Below, piece by piece: positions 12,431 to 26,895 of a stretch of DNA of 64,000 nucleotides. Location: positions 9,667,661 to 9,731,660 of the forward strand of contig JAMXBB010000009.1 in assembly GCA_024138015.1 (NCBI GenBank), in the 5' to 3' direction. The position numbers and the translations under genes are program-made. How positions within the stretch are numbered: position 1 is the first letter of the stretch; each line of letters opens with the position of its first letter. The DNA is from Lumnitzera littorea (taxonomy: Eukaryota; Streptophyta; Magnoliopsida; Myrtales; Combretaceae). The notes beneath the pieces were generated by a model, which made no database searches, was not told the origin of the DNA, and saw only the letters and a list, made by a program, of their open reading frames with translations.

Positions 12431-15400
12431 TCACTCTTGCTGCCTTTTAGATGAACTGCCAAGTCTCCTCCAAAATTTCCTGCTCTTCTCTGTTCTTATA
12501 GGTCCCGACCTGCAATGCCTTATAGGGGACAGAATTTCCTTGTCTTCATTCCCGGTTTCTGCTCCAAGGAAGTCAGATGCTGGTGATGCTAGTTTCACAT
12601 CATGATCAGAACCATTCTGAGGTCTTTGTTTGCTGAAGAAAGAAGCAGAATCTTCTCTGGTCTTAGAAGAATCTTTAGAAATCTTAATATCTACACCATC
12701 AAGGATATTCTTCGGTCTACAACTTTCATTAGTCTGCTCTTCAAATTCACTGCAGACAAGCTTCAAGGCTTGAACTACTTCGCCCATGAAAGGACGGTGG
12801 GACGCTTCTGGTTGCACACACATTGAGGCGATTGCTGCTACCTTTGTCAAGCTATCGTACGAGACACTAGATGTCATGGATGGGTCGGTGATTGTTTCCA
12901 AACTCTTCTTGTCTGTAAGCAGTGGACGTGCCCATCCAACAAGGTTCTCTTGACCTGGTGGTTGTGACAAATCAACCGGCTTTCTCCCAGTTAAGAGTTC
13001 AAGAAGGACGACACCATAGCTATATACATCACTTTTAACCAGAAGATTGCCAGTCATTGCATATTCTGGGGCCAAGTAACTGAAAGAAGCAAATGATTGA
13101 CAAGATTAGATACCATTATTAGAATTAAAAGTACAAGGAACAAAAAAATGACAATGAAGCACGAGTAAAATGTCATATAATAGTAAGAAATAAAACAAAC
13201 GATTTAGTTTGTCATTTTAATTATTAGGAAATTGTTGTCTTTTATTTTCAGAAGCCGACATAGATTTCTTAGCAGAATGTCTTGTTACTTTTAGAAGGAA
13301 CTGAGCCCTAGGCTTGTATAAACATTTTTTCTATTTTGAAATAGAAACGAGCAAGCTTATTTATAGGGAAAATGGCTATAAAAAGAAAGATTTTCATTGG
13401 ATAAGATCATGTTTACGTACCCAAATGTTCCCATGACATGTGTAGAAACTTGTTTGTTTCCCTCATCCATGGCTGCTCTAGCCAATCCAAAATCTGAAAC
13501 TTTAGGTGTGAAATCATGGTCTAACAGAATGTTGCTGGATTTGAAGTCTCGGTGTATGACACTGGGGTTAGAGTCCTCGTGCAGATAGGCCAAACCCCGT
13601 GCTGCACCAAGAGCAATATTCATTCTGGTACCCCAGTCCAGCGGACCATTCTTTTTGTCACAACCTGAGCATAAGAATAATTCGAGACAGAAAGGAAATG
13701 AACTCATAAATACAACCATTAGAATGCCTGCTCACCGACTGTGCAATAAATATCTATAAGTGTCTTTAACTGTACTGTTAACCGACAATTATAAAACTAC
13801 ATCAGATCCAATAGGCTTAAGCTCGTGAATTAGCTGGTTGGAGATCAAAATTTATCACGTACCATGTAAATGGGATTCAACACTTCCATTGGGAATCAGT
13901 TCATACACTAAGCAGCGGATGCGTTCATCAGTGCAGATGCCTAGTAGCTTGACTAAATTTCTGTGGTGAAGACGGCTGAGCATTTCAACTTCTGCCAAGA
14001 ATTCACGACTTCCATGCCGGTCATCTCTTTTTAGAACCTTCACAGCTACTTCCTGTCCATTGGCTAAAACACCGCGATATACTATTCCAAATCCACCTTC
14101 CCCGATTATTTTTGAAGGGTCAAAATTGTTAGTAGCTCTTTCTATGTCATTCGAGGTATATATCTTGGCATGTCCTCTGCATGCTAGTCCATTAGAACGA
14201 CAAGGTACTGATGCTGGCACAGATATGTTCTTTACACGTGGTATATCTCTGGCAATACCTGTAAAGATATAATGAGTTATATCATAAATAAGTGGAGAAT
14301 TACTAGACTAGTTAGTTGATAGTGTTGAGTACAACATATGAAAAGCTAACATGGATCTATTAAGTTTAAGATTTTGAACTAGACAGTCATATATCTAAAG
14401 ATTTATCATGGTAGAGTAGGAGGTACCAAGTTCAAACCATTGTTCACTTCATAAGTAGGGGGGTAATATTAACCAACGAATACAGATCACATCAAATCTA
14501 ATAAGTTTAAGCTTTTTAGATCAATTGGTTGTGGCATGAATATGAGCAACTAAGATTAAACTTATGAGACATTAGGTTACAAAATGAAATCAGATATTGC
14601 CTTATTGTTGACATTCATTGCACCATGAACAAAAACTTTGAACGAATGGGTGGCAGTACCTAGTTGTTTCACATTTGAGGATAGTTTAGAGCCTTGGTCC
14701 TTTTCAGATTGCTGAACAGGAACTCGACGTTTCAACAATAAGGCCAAAATGATAACCATGATTATGATCAATGCCAGGAAGGACGATAAAACAATTACAC
14801 CAATCATGTTTCTCTGATGACTTTCTTTTCTCTTCCTGGGAACATCAACTCCTAATGGCTTTATTGCCTGATCATTGTTGCCATGTGCAGTATATGGGAG
14901 ACTATGACTTGACATGCTGCTAGAATAGGCCATCGGTGGAGAAGGTGGAAGACCTGCAGCAGTAGATTTAAAGGAGAATCCATGTTAGAGATTTGGCAAC
15001 AGATCAAGCAATACGAATTACAACATTAAAAAAACTAGCAAGAACATGTGAATCCGTAAGACATTTTTTTGGGTTAAATCTAGAAAGACATTTTTGCAAA
15101 ATCAGAATTGGGGACGTTTTTCTTTTTTGCCTGTTCACTTTCTGTACTATTGTGTCGCAACTCAAACAGATAAATTCAATTGCAATGTATTGAGGGAAGG
15201 TTGCAAATCCAAGTAAGCCCAAAATTTCAAGTGGTGGATTCAAGGTAACTAAGAAGAATGTAAAGGTGAATTTCAATTACTATGAACATGTATGCTTTAA
15301 TGAAATTAGGTTTATGCCCTAAATCTTTCTTTCCTTTTTTCCTCTTCTATAATACATTAAGGGACGACCTTTTTTTCTTCCAAAGAAGATAATTCCAATT

Positions 15401-17800
15401 TTGGTAGCATGCTTACCTGGATAGTGAACATATAACACTTCATAGGCACCAAAAAGGGATTGCTTTATGACAACCTGCTTGTGCCAGAACTTCTTGTAGG
15501 CTGTTAATGCAACAGAATCGTTAAACTTTACGCCTTGTGGTACCAAGTTAATCAGGACAGTCGTTTTCTCCGGTTGTTGACCGGCAGAATTTGCACCCAT
15601 CACACGCACTTGACTATGATTTAGTGAAATGCTGGAAGCAATCTCCTTTGCCAACTCAGAGACCATAGGGAAAAAAGTGTACAATGCAACCTCAAAGCGT
15701 AGTTTCACCTGAATCGGCCACACACATGCACAGGGTGACCCAGGGGCACTGTTTGTTAATGGTTCTGTGCATGTTACTGATGCACAATCTGCATGAAGCA
15801 TCAAATACTTGGTCTAATCAACTTATGATGTTGGTGAGAAGTTACTAAAACAACTGAAACGCTTCACATCAAGATATATTCCGTTAAAATGTCTCATGGT
15901 TTTATCCTTTGGTGCAATTGCTCTCAAGGATTACCCATCTTAGGATTGCTCACTCTGGAGAAAGCTTAACATTAGACATTTGATGAGTTCCAAGGCGACA
16001 TACCTCAAGGACCATGATAATTAAGAGTTCCATCACATCCATCTTAGAGATAGCACAACTGAAATGTTCAGTCAAGTATTCTGTATCTTTTGTAATTGAA
16101 GTTTCGGTTTGAGTAGAACATACCTGAATTTGGAGGTGGAGGAGGGAGCCTCCAAACCGGAGATGGTGGCGGAGCTCTCACTTTCTTTTTCGAGTATAAA
16201 GGGGGAATTGCAGGGGAATCACTGGCCTCTTGAAAAAGGAAAAGAATATGGAAAAATACAAATTACTTTTCATGTAAGTTTAACTCAAGTGATTAAAACT
16301 TGAACGAATCAATTTATTGATGGACCAACCTGTTAATCCTATTGGTGCTGGTGCAGGTGCCAACGCAAATGAATGGCTTGCTCTATGACGATATGGAGAT
16401 CGAAATGGCACAACTAAAGGACCTGAGCTCCAAAAGTTGAACAAAATCGAATGAGTCATGTACAATAATGCAAGCTGTTTTTGATTAAATCCATGATTTT
16501 CTATGTAAAGTTCAGACCCTCGTGTTGTGGAGCAAATGCGGATGATTCTGAAGAGTAGCTGCTCACTTTGTGTCTACCTCGATGATGCTTATGTAACAGG
16601 ATCGAATTGGAATATGCAGAACCATGCGCATTTGATTTTCCATGCCTCTCAAAGGACGGCATAGATGGTGCAACGGCAATGCTTGCTGGTTTCATAGGAT
16701 TATGTAATTGTGGAGCTGCAATTACAAAAGTTCACTTAGTAATTGTCAAGCAATGAAAGCTAAAAGCATACACCAGGTGTTCAGGCTTAATATTATGTTC
16801 CGTTGGTCATGGAGTGAAATTAAAAAATGATATCAAAACAAGAGGTCTTGATTGATGAATCTAGAAGCTTGTGTCCCATCTACAAGCTTAAATTTTTAGA
16901 TCAGTTAGTTGGTTGTGGGACTAAATAATTAATGGTAATCCATATAGATATGATAATGCACTTAGAGATTTCATTATATAAATTTTCTAATCACCTTTAA
17001 CTGGTGCTCCATGCATATGGGAGTGGGCTGGGAAATGAAATCCCTCCTTTGGGGGTGCACCGTGTAGCTTCCCATTCCTTGTCCAGCCAGCACGGTGAGT
17101 ACTCGTCGGGATAGCAACCGAGGAAGAGTCTGCTGCCATTTCATAAGACAGATCCAAACGATATCTTTAAGATTGTGATGAAATTGCAGTTTCTTGGTAG
17201 CCATTGTAATGAAGACCAACGTTTGAAAGAAAAGACCAACTTGGTTGGAAGGGAAGTTAAAATCTAGAGGGTTTAGCGGCTCTGGAAGGGAATCGTATAT
17301 TTTAAAAGTCACTAGTAATCGCAAACTCTTGAAATTATTATCGTAAATTTTGACAATTCCGGAATTCTAATTATAACGAATTCTGTAGAAAACCCAGAAA
17401 ATGTTTCCCGCGAAACAAACACATCACGGTTCGATCCATCGGCTCGCAAATGCAGATTATATTCATGTAATTCTCACTGTATGAAACCAATCAAGATACA
17501 TTTTGTCCTAATACAATTCTAAAAATATAAAACCCACAAGATATCAACGAAAAGTATCAAAAAGTTCTGCAATTTCATGAGAATTCCAAAAATAAAGTAT
17601 AACCAAAACAATGCAGTTACATGATCACACAAATCTCATTAGGCAGAATGCGGTTTCTCTATCAGATGACCACTTCATTTCGAACAGACTCGAAAAGAAC
17701 ATAATCATAAATAAAGTGCAATTAATTTGAACAAAAACATACCTGCAGATCCATGAATCATCAAAACATGGACAATGAGACATAATAATTTCATCATCAT
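12431..17800 (-). CDS. ALE2: Receptor-like serine/threonine kinase, ALE2 type (10 exons, complete)
   Basis: Arabidopsis ALE2 acts with the receptor kinase ACR4 in forming epidermis and cuticle. Exons (high to low): 17743-17800, 16995-17132, 16518-16715, 16330-16422, 16124-16228, 15417-15788, 14660-14953, 13863-14258, 13421-13664, 12431-13079. They total 2547 nt, 848 residues, with phases consistent throughout; Arabidopsis ALE2 is about 744. Residues 1-19 (MMMKLLCLIVHVLMIHGSA) form a signal peptide, with an in-frame stop four codons upstream fixing the start. Residues 20-197 are Ser/His/Pro-rich, including a PPPPP run. Residues 198-321 are the ALE2 ectodomain with C199, C204, C217 and C219. 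The membrane span is about 371-395. The kinase has GEGGFG 472-477, K493, E509, HRD 589-591, DFG 609-611 and APE 636-638, so it looks active, RD class. Plasma membrane location is inferred. The orthologue name rests on ectodomain plus kinase resemblance from memory. Confidence 0.93.
17129..17134 (-). other. NAGNAG tandem splice acceptor, ALE2 exon 2
   Basis: Reading on the minus strand the intron ends ...TGGCAGCAG and the exon continues ACTCTTCC. Using either AG keeps frame, giving GADSSS or GDSSS, so the secreted N-terminus may differ by one alanine. Confidence 0.65.
17743..17800 (-). other. First exon of the ALE2-type gene: signal peptide
   Basis: Three consecutive ATG codons (17800-17792) open a hydrophobic leader. 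The donor GTATGT follows at 17742. The exon is short and lies 610 bp from exon 2, so it is easily missed; it joins exon 2 in phase 1. Confidence 0.85.
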
Positions 17801-20800
17801 TAAGATCAGCTCTCAAGATCTCTCAACTTTCAGGGACCCAAGTGAGTAAGTATAAGGAAAAATGAAGAACCAGTAGTGAACTTGCTTCACTACACTGAAA
17901 CAAAACATGGGTACTCAACTTTTGAAGCAATAAACAATAGTACATAAAGGTTTAAAGAAGACCACCTAGAAATAGTATTACACAAGCAATACCAAGGACT
18001 TTTGTTAGGTGGGAAGAATACAAGACATGTTTTGTTTTCTGAAGTATTTAAGGTGAGTTGATAACAGAACATTGAAGACTTTCGATGTTATAGTGAGGAC
18101 TTAGTTTGTCATGGTTTGAAACAATTTGGTTGTGGTCCGAAAAAGTATTATGGTGGGGGTGTTACTGTGTTGAAACATGATACATGCATGGTAATATTGG
18201 ATCCGATTACGTGTGCTCGTAACACTTGCTAAAACGTGAAAAAGTTAGTTTGTCATATTTTCTAATATTAATTATTATACAAGATTAATGTATAAAAAAT
18301 TAAAAATTCCTATATTTATTTTCTTTTTATTATTTTTTCATAATTGTTACGTGATTTAAAAAAAAAAAAGAGAATCAAACGAAATTCATCATATTAAAAT
18401 AGAATATTTCTAGTATTAAAATTATTTAATACACACTTGCTTGACCTTATTTAAAACGGATCGAGGAGTCAAAGACTCTTTAGAAAAAGGGATGTCCTTC
18501 GACAATCTTCCATTGGATTACAATAAGATAATATCTGGAATCATGTCATGTCTCCTTCAACAATAAAGCATACATTTTTTGAAAATTTTGCGAAATTCAA
18601 GGAACAATTATAAAATACAGACCTACCTCCCTTTGAGTCCGTCCTATCCCTTTAATTGAAGATTCTGTTTATATCCGTATTAATTTATTTTTTTAAATAG
18701 AAATCTTCTTAACTTTGTCTTTATTGTTTTAAAAATAGTCTAGCAATAACTCGGAGCAGAACTATAAATATATATAATATTAAAAAATTTTAAATATTAA
18801 GGATAATTTAAAAAAATTTCAACGTTTTGGAAGTTTAGATCTACTCCTCCTTTATCATATAGTTTTTCAAATATTTTTATTGAATTCGAGCTAAATTATG
18901 ACTATTGCTTGGCACCACAAGATTTAATCCATATTTAGTATAACGTGAAATGTCATATCACTACTTAAAAAAGACCATAGAAGCTGAATGATTAGGCAAA
19001 TCAAACAGGAAAAAGGATCGTAAATATCTTATAAATCGGGTTTCATTTTGTTTTTCAACTTCCCTACATGAAAGCTAAGTAAACTTAGGCCTAACATGGT
19101 GAAATGTCTAGCTTTATGCCTTAGCTTTATTTTGATGATTGATTTGCGTAATTGAAGTCACTTTAATGTGACGAGTCTTTTTTTTTAGCCAGGTGTAAAT
19201 TGGATGGTTATTTGAGTTAAAGGTAGTAAAGTTTACACTCGTTTAAAGATTTATATAATATTAATTAGTAATATATGTGTATAAGATAGATAAGGTTTAG
19301 AGCTTATTCATACTCTACTGCATAGGTATAAGTTTCAAATTTTTTTTTATCCGTATCTTACGTCACGTGGTGATACCATTTACCACCTCGTATCCCTTAA
19401 ATTATAAAGGGTACCAAGTTTTTTATAAAACTTATAAATTTTGTTTTTCTTATAAATTTTAATATGGCTACTTTTTTCAAAATATAAAATAAACTTGACC
19501 CTTTTTTCCAATAAAAAAGCAATTGTTCAATTTAATCAATCTTTCAAACTAAAATATTGTAAATTAGATTTCGCTCTAGTAATAATATTAAATATTTTAC
19601 CAAATGTAAAACAAAGAAATTGGTCCGTTATAAAATAAATAATAGACTTACCTTAGAGCTTGTAGGTAGTGTTAGAAGTAGAAACTAAAAACTAAAATTC
19701 CCTTTTTCGAACTTTATTAAATGGTGCATTTAGTAAAAGGGAAAGAAGTAGAATAAAATTGACAATGTAATAAAACCTAAAGAATAAAGATGAAAAGGAA
19801 GGGATTGATAAATATTTAGTTTAGGGTTTCTAATAAAATGAGTTTTATTTTACTTTAATAAAATGGTCTTATTTTTTATTTATTAATTTTATTTAATTAG
19901 TATTAAAGAGTAGATATAGGATACCTATAACCTGTATCCTATACGCTTCAAAGTACAAATTATAATATGGATATAAGATATACTAACTTCGTTTCCATAT
20001 CCGTATCCTACTTTATAGAAACTCGTTTTAGAAAATTATTATTTAAAACCTACAATTTAATTTTAATTATTCATACATAACCTAATTGATTGAATAGAAT
20101 CCAAACGGATATCCTATATGCGCTCTGAACTCAGAGTATTTTAGTGTGTTGGACTAAGATCTTAGCCAACATCGTAAGGAACAAAGAGAGAGGGGAAAAA
20201 AAGGAAAATAAAAAGAAAAAAAAAAAACTGGTAGGTAGGTTTTGGTTCCGGGGGTGCGGGGGTAACGGAATGGGATCACGTACTAGGGGGCCCGCACGGA
20301 TAATTGGACCGACCAGTAAATATTATGTTGGAAGATTTTGTTTGCATTATTAGATTTCCACATTCAATGTGAGGGACTGTACTGAGATGAACTTCTCGGG
20401 GTCCAGCTGCTACTATCTGATTTACACTGTTCAAACTATCTCGATTTTTTGAATAATTTCATATGCACAATATAGGAACCTTATATTATCTACCATTTTC
20501 AACGTGGATGTACATCTTCTAGTTTATTATAACTGATAATGGTAGAAAAATATCGTGTATGTTTGTATAATTATAAAAAGGTTATTAGATTATATCATCT
20601 AGAATTGTTTCTAATAATCTTTTAAGGATAAAATAAAGAAATGAAATCATAAAGTTACTAAAATAGTACAAACATCTCATTTGGAGTCGCTAAAATGTAT
20701 AAAGTTGTTATATTGCGCATATGAAAATAATAAAATACAATGTTTTTACAAGACTTAAAAAAAATCATAAAAATTATTTTTGACATTTTAAACTAAGATA

Positions 20801-23708
20801 TCCACTTTCTCTCCTTCTATTTTCCAATAAAAAACACAAATTAGAACTATATTTGCATTACTAGTTGTGCTCTCTTTTTTTATTTTTCCTAACTATTATT
20901 ATAACTACTGAAAAGAGAAAATCGATCTTAATCTATTTCATTAAAAAATTAATACTCATACCAATCAGTTATAATCACCTTTTAACTTTAAGTTGCACAT
21001 TTATTCTCTATAGTTTTTTTTTTCCCCATTCTGAGCTTATCCAAACATCAAACGTGTAAAAGCAAAAGTTACCTTCTTGAGAGAGATACTACAACAGTAC
21101 TTTATATTCTTTCTTTTCTTTTCCTTTTTCTTTTTTCTTTTCCTTTACAAAATTAATTTAAAGCAGCATGAAGAAAAGATAACATAGAATGAAAACATAA
21201 ATTTGCCCCCTTGACTAATGATGTATTTGTCGTCCTCAAATCCTTATATTCAATCAGCATTTTCTCGGTTAAATGCAAAACTATATTTTAGAGAAGAAAA
21301 ATATAATTTACATGATTATTTTATTTCTGTTGTAAAGATAAAAGCCTATACCAATTTTTAAGCTTGAATTTTCCAATAAGTCGTTTACGGATCTAAATTT
21401 AAGACATATAAATACTGTTTACTATAATCATTATAATCATTGTTACTATATTTAAGACATGTAAATCTTAAAGGGCACAAATTACTAATTATGTGAATTG
21501 CTAAGATGGATTGGCATAGGTGCAACACTATAAGGTAGGTTGCAAGATCTAGTACTTCTTCTTTAATTTTATATTTTTAATACAAGTTTAGACATGATAC
21601 GATTGACTAAGATAAAGCATTATTGATCGAGGTGATACTAACTAATGAGGTGGTGACCAACGAGTACTTTTGGATCAATGTTAGTTTGTTGCTTTGTTTA
21701 GTTGTGCTGATTATGAATTATCAACAAGAAATGTTAGGCCTGTTATCTGCTTTGATGATAGCAGATTAGGTCTAAACAACTAGCAACCATGAGCTATTGG
21801 ACAATGTTGAAGGTGTCTTTGGCTATGCCTCTTGACGGTCAAGTCAATAGGATGGTCGTGAATAAATAACTAATAGTAAGTAATAGAGGGATAATTGCTA
21901 AATTTTCTATCCCTTCGGTTGGAGGAGGTCTTGAGATATACATATAGCAGGTAAGATTTTAGGGGTCTCCCTTATTTTAGATTTGGGTGAGGAGAATGTT
22001 TTAAGATGACCTCCTTTTCATGCTTAGAAAGGCTAAAGCTTATCATTGGAAAGCTCTGGACGAAAATGCATTACTAATAAGGCATTATTCTTACACTATA
22101 TTATTCTACATAACGAATTTGATATCCTTTTCCTAGTAATTTTTATTCAAAGTTCATTTGTGGCTTTTCATATAAAATCACTATATTATTTTCTCTTTTC
22201 TTGATTTTTTTTTGCTTTTAATTGATTGCATTGTGACAATTTATCCGTCTAAGCTTCCAAATGTTGGCTGTTAGCCAAATGGAATTTATGGACTCTTCTT
22301 AGTACAATGTCAATCATAAGCCGGTCCAAAAGGAAAATAGTTCCCTTCTCTTTCCTTTTTTTCTCTCGTACGGACCAAAGTAATAATATTCTGCTAAATC
22401 CAATTCTTCGACAAAATCTTTTTAATGAGGTTATTCTTCTAATTGGTCGTCAGGTTCTTTTGACCCCATTTCTAAAGAATGATGGATTGAAAGGAATTTA
22501 AAGTAACCCACATTTACTTTGCAAAAGTGATTCATCTACTGGGGCAGAACTGACAGAAGGACAAATCACATGAGATGTGGAGCCAAAGTAATTCGGCTAA
22601 AAGGCAAAAAAAGAAAAAAAAAAAAAGGGTAATAATAAGACAAAACAAAATAGCGGAGCTCCATTAATTTTAATCTGGAATATTACAAAAACATGGCTAC
22701 ATATACTCATCTTCCGTGTTTTGAATTTTAACAAACTCATAACTTCTATTTCATCTTATTTGTTAATGTCATGCTTTTAATTAATATCGCCAAACCTGAT
22801 TCAAATTGTTGATTTGAATATTTAAGAGAATCACGAGTTAAATAGATAAATTTGATTCAATTAAGGATTTAAATCAAGGTTGGACAAGGCATATTGTATG
22901 ATTAGATCTAATTTAGTCAAGTTAGACTGTAGAAGTCAATGCAAATTTGATAATATTATTTTTAATTGATTCATGATAACTAACTTAGTTGAGAATTTTT
23001 AATTTTTAAAAATATTTTGTCTAAGATATGTTCCTCCATGAGATAAAGACCACAGGCTAAGAAAGTTAAATGAGAAATAGTTGTTTTGATGAGATTATTG
23101 TTCTAATTGGTTGTCAATTTCTTTTGGCTCCATCACCAAAGAATGATCGTAGAAGGAGACTAAAATATCAACCGTTAGCAATGTAATTAAACATTTAATA
23201 ACTATAAATAACAGGAACATTTTCTTATGAGTCTTAGGATAGGAAATGGATTTTCGGTTATTCATCACAAGGCACGTGAGTATAAAAAGTGTAACAAGGG
23301 AAAAAAGACAAACAAAAACATATAGAATTTATATTGAAAACCCTGAAAAGTGGGGATAAAGAATTATGAATAAGATTAAATTAATCTATTATAGTATAAC
23401 AATAATAGTATGATGATTCCTTTATAATATCTAAGGACTCGGTTACTTCAAAGAGTCCATATAATAACATTTCTCTCTCATTTACTCTACCTAATACATA
23501 TAGTAATAAGAAGTTAAACCATAATACATATAATAGAAAATAATTTAGGTTCTAAGAAAATACAAAATAGCTAACTAGTAAGGACATAGCAATTGCCATT
23601 TATCCCTTTGCCTAATTCTTTATTTGGAAAATATAGATGAACGATTGGTTTAGTGATACAAACAAGATAAAGGACCCTAAAGCATCAATAATTATCTTTC
23701 ATAAGAAA
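17801..23708. other. ALE2 upstream region and gene-free AT-rich DNA
   Basis: Starts with the ALE2 5' UTR and promoter; no core element could be assigned with confidence. The rest is AT-rich with no recognisable protein. A purine run at about 20178-20229 borders a small GC-rich patch (20230-20420). Two similar blocks lie at 22413-22500 and 23073-23165. No tRNA or other RNA gene was seen. Confidence 0.5.
22413..23165. repeat. Pair of diverged direct repeats, about 90 bp each, 660 bp apart
   Basis: 22413-22500 and 23073-23165 share TTAATGAGGTTATTCTTCTA / TTGATGAGATTATTGTTCTA and AAAGAATGAT. Origin unknown; they are possibly relics of one duplicated element. Confidence 0.6.
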
Positions 23709-26115
23709 ATTTATGTCACGTTTCGAAACAATAGAATCGTAATAGTTTCATCGGGCAAATAATTTTAGGATAAAAACTGATCTTATAGTCGCTATCTTAG
23801 GCCTAATTTACACAAGATTTCCACAACTAACTCGTTTTAAAGTAAACAATTCATAAAATGAATAAGCACAAATAACACAATTCATAAAAATGTTCAATTA
23901 TTTCAAACAAATAACACAAATACAAGCCAAAATAGCAAATTAGTAATCATACCGGTAGCTCAGAATAAGCACATGCACATAACTAACTATTTAACAAGAA
24001 TAATCTAGTATAATTTCAAGTTTCCAAGTACTACAAATTAATACTCCAAAATATAGTAATGTATTAATCATAATTTATCTAAACTCCTCACCTACTCATT
24101 TGAGGTGTAACTCTTATTGGCCATCGCCAAAAACACTTATAATACAAATATTGTTTTAGTTTTCTATATAGTCGTTGTAGATTAGTTTTATCTTATAATA
24201 CCTATTGTTATCTTTGGTTTATGGTTTAATATATCCAATTATCTAGGTTTTCAAATCTTTTACAATTCTTTTTGAATTAGGTTAAGTTTTGGTTCAGTTT
24301 TCACATCAATTTATAAATTAGATTTTTAACTTAGTTTTCGATTAGGGATTTATACGTACGCTCTAGGAAATCATTTCGACCCATAATGTAAAATTAACTA
24401 TATTATCTTTAGATATCTTAAATATCATTTTTTGGCCTTTAACCAATGTTTTAATTTGTGTAGTATATTCTAATCTTAATTTAACTACTGAATTTACTTT
24501 CGTTATAAGAAAATTTTAAATTTTTCATATAATTACCCTAATTTAAGTTTTCTACCAAATTTATTACATATTCCTATTATTATTGCAATATCAATTTTAA
24601 TATAATATTTTCTTACTTATTAATTTCTTATACCTACATATTACACATTATCACTTAATACGTACATAATATACATATCTAGTAGTCTTATCACTTCAAA
24701 TATTATTCCCAACATCAATAAACAATGCAAAATATCTAAATTTATCTCAAATCAAATTGTAAACAATTTTTACCTGTTACATATTTACTATATAATACCC
24801 TAATAATTATATCTAATACCCTAATAATTATATCTAATACCCTAAATGCTACAAATATCATACTTCATTAGATTTCAATATCCTAAAACATATAATTATG
24901 CCCTAAATCAGTAATTATCCTTTTAATTACTTAATTAACCTAAAATTATTCATTTTATGTATTATTTTAAGGCATGAAAATTATCTAAAATTTTCAAAAT
25001 TTAATTTTTGAAAAAGGGTTTCATGGCATTATTTTATATCACCTAAGTAGTCTATAAAAAGTTTTGAGTCCAAAATTACACTCCTAAGCCTATTTATTTT
25101 TAATTCGAAACATATTCGGTTTTGTATGATTTCTTAAGGACATTATATTTGTAGACATAAATTCATCAAAATAAAAATTTTCTCTAAATCTACATAGTAA
25201 AATATCCTAGAATAATAGATTTCATAATTTTTTAAGAATATTTAATATTTTTACAAAATTAAACAAAATCGAGTTAGAAATCAAACTCACTTGTGTGAGT
25301 GGCTTCGACCACCGTTGGCCACCGTGGCCTTGTTAACCGATCCAGGCATTGTCACCACCGTGTGATGGTGATAGCCTTCCACTCCCAAGTTACTGTTAGG
25401 TGGTGGTTTCCTTCTAAAGTCCTGATTGTATAGATTTTTATAATTGTTTTGAAAAAGCTGTAATTCTCTCTTGTTTCGACCTTCCCCAATTTTTATAATT
25501 TACAAATTGTCCAAATGAGCTTCCAATTTTTTTTAGGTAATTATAGAGCTTTAGGAAATTTTTTTATGTATTAAATTGAGGTGACATTTATCTTATGTTT
25601 TCTTTTTTCTACTTTTTATTTGTTGCATTTTAATCAATCAATTTTGTTTCTCTATTTCCAAGCTACCACACCTACAATTTGGATCATTCCTCATTTTTCC
25701 TAATTTTTCTTTCTTTTTTCTTAATTAATTATGAATTTTCTTTAATTAATTAACCTTATTTTGACATATTTCGCGTATTTTAAGTATATGTAAATTCATA
25801 TATGGTACAAATAAATATTCTTAAATATTATTTAAGTTATTTTATAATTTTTAGTGTATAGATAATTTATCTCTATTATTTCGTTAGTTATTAGAACTCG
25901 TTTTACGTGTTTTCGATAAATAACAGGAATTTTATATATAATTCAATATTATAATAATTAATTATTTTACTCTTTATTTTCATAAATCTAGATTCATAGG
26001 ATCACTTTTAATAATATTCTTAGTTTCATCGTAAAATTTGGACTGAATCAAATGATTTGCTTGATCGCTCTAAATTTTACAAATCAAACCCCATATACCT
26101 AATTGTGGGCTTACA
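23709..26115. mobile_element. Diverged long LTR, copy A
   Basis: Matches the LTR at 31514-34433 in order: a TTATGTCACG start against TTATGCCCCG, the block CTAATTTACACAAG near the start, the G-rich TGGTGGTTTCC zone near 25400, TAGATAATTTATCTCTA near 25860, and the GGGCTTACA end. It is about 500 bp shorter, apparently because the GC-richer block around 32060-32350 is missing. No clear target duplication is visible. It is an old solo LTR or fragment. Confidence 0.7.
24793..24845. repeat. 21 bp tandem repeat, 2.5 copies
   Basis: TAATACCCTAATAATTATATC occurs twice perfectly, plus a partial third copy, inside LTR copy A. A recent local slippage event. Confidence 0.9.
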
Positions 26116-26464
26116 ATTTATGCCTCTCATGCTAAGTTTGCTATAAGATTTTTGATGTGGTGTTCCTTTAAGATACAACAAAGTTTTGATACTTGAATAG
26201 AAAATAATCTAAGTATTAAACTACACTTTAGATATATGTGTTTACCAATAGGTTAGAGAGAGAGAGGGAAAAAAAAGGGTGAAAATTCGAATTAGAAAGC
26301 TCTAAAAAAATATAGAAGTAACACATATTTATGGTTTCAATAATTCTTAAAGCACATGACCTTTCAAAAAAGTCATGATTTTTCATGAATTGAATTTATC
26401 CATTAGATTTAATTTTGATTAGTTAGAAAGAAATTTAGATTCTTAGTCATGGATGGATATGACT

Positions 26465-26895
26465 CTTATATAAGGGTGTAAACGAATCAAATTATTCATG
26501 AACTACTCAAGTTTGATTCGAGAAAAGTCAAATTGAGATCGACCTTAACCTCGAACTTAAACTACTTAAATAGTTAACCGAGTCGAGTTTGAACTTTATA
26601 ATGCCTGATTTGACAAACTTGCAAGATTAATCTAGTTTGAGTCGATTATAAATATAAGTCGATTTTGAGTTGAGTTTGAACATTAATACTATTATAACTA
26701 GAAAAAAAAAATAACCTTTTCAATAAATTGAGCTTAATAAGCTGAATTTAGTTAAACATGAGCTTATTGAGTATCACTTTAAGTCATGTTTGAGCTCAAA
26801 ATTCTAAGTTCAACCGAGCTTGAGTTTTAAATTTTCGAGCCAAGGCTCAAGTTGAACATTGTATTGTTTTAACTTATTGACAACCCTTCACATAC
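26465..26895. repeat. Dispersed repeat starting AGGGTGTAAACGA, possible MITE
   Basis: 26473-26887 begins AGGGTGTAAACGA and ends TTGACAACCCT, imperfectly inverted termini. ACTCTT occurs just outside both ends, but a clean target duplication is not seen. Its second half resembles 58540-58815. A hAT-like miniature element is one reading. Confidence 0.45.

Noticed and set aside
14320..14570. SINE-like wording (AAGTTTAAGCTTTTTAGATC) in an ALE2 intron, with similar text at 16880-16930
   Set aside because: Too short and diverged, with no promoter boxes or tail, to call an element.
24793..24845. CCCTAA wording suggesting telomere-like repeat
   Set aside because: The unit is 21 bp with AT-rich filler inside an LTR relic, not a run of the 7 bp plant telomere repeat.
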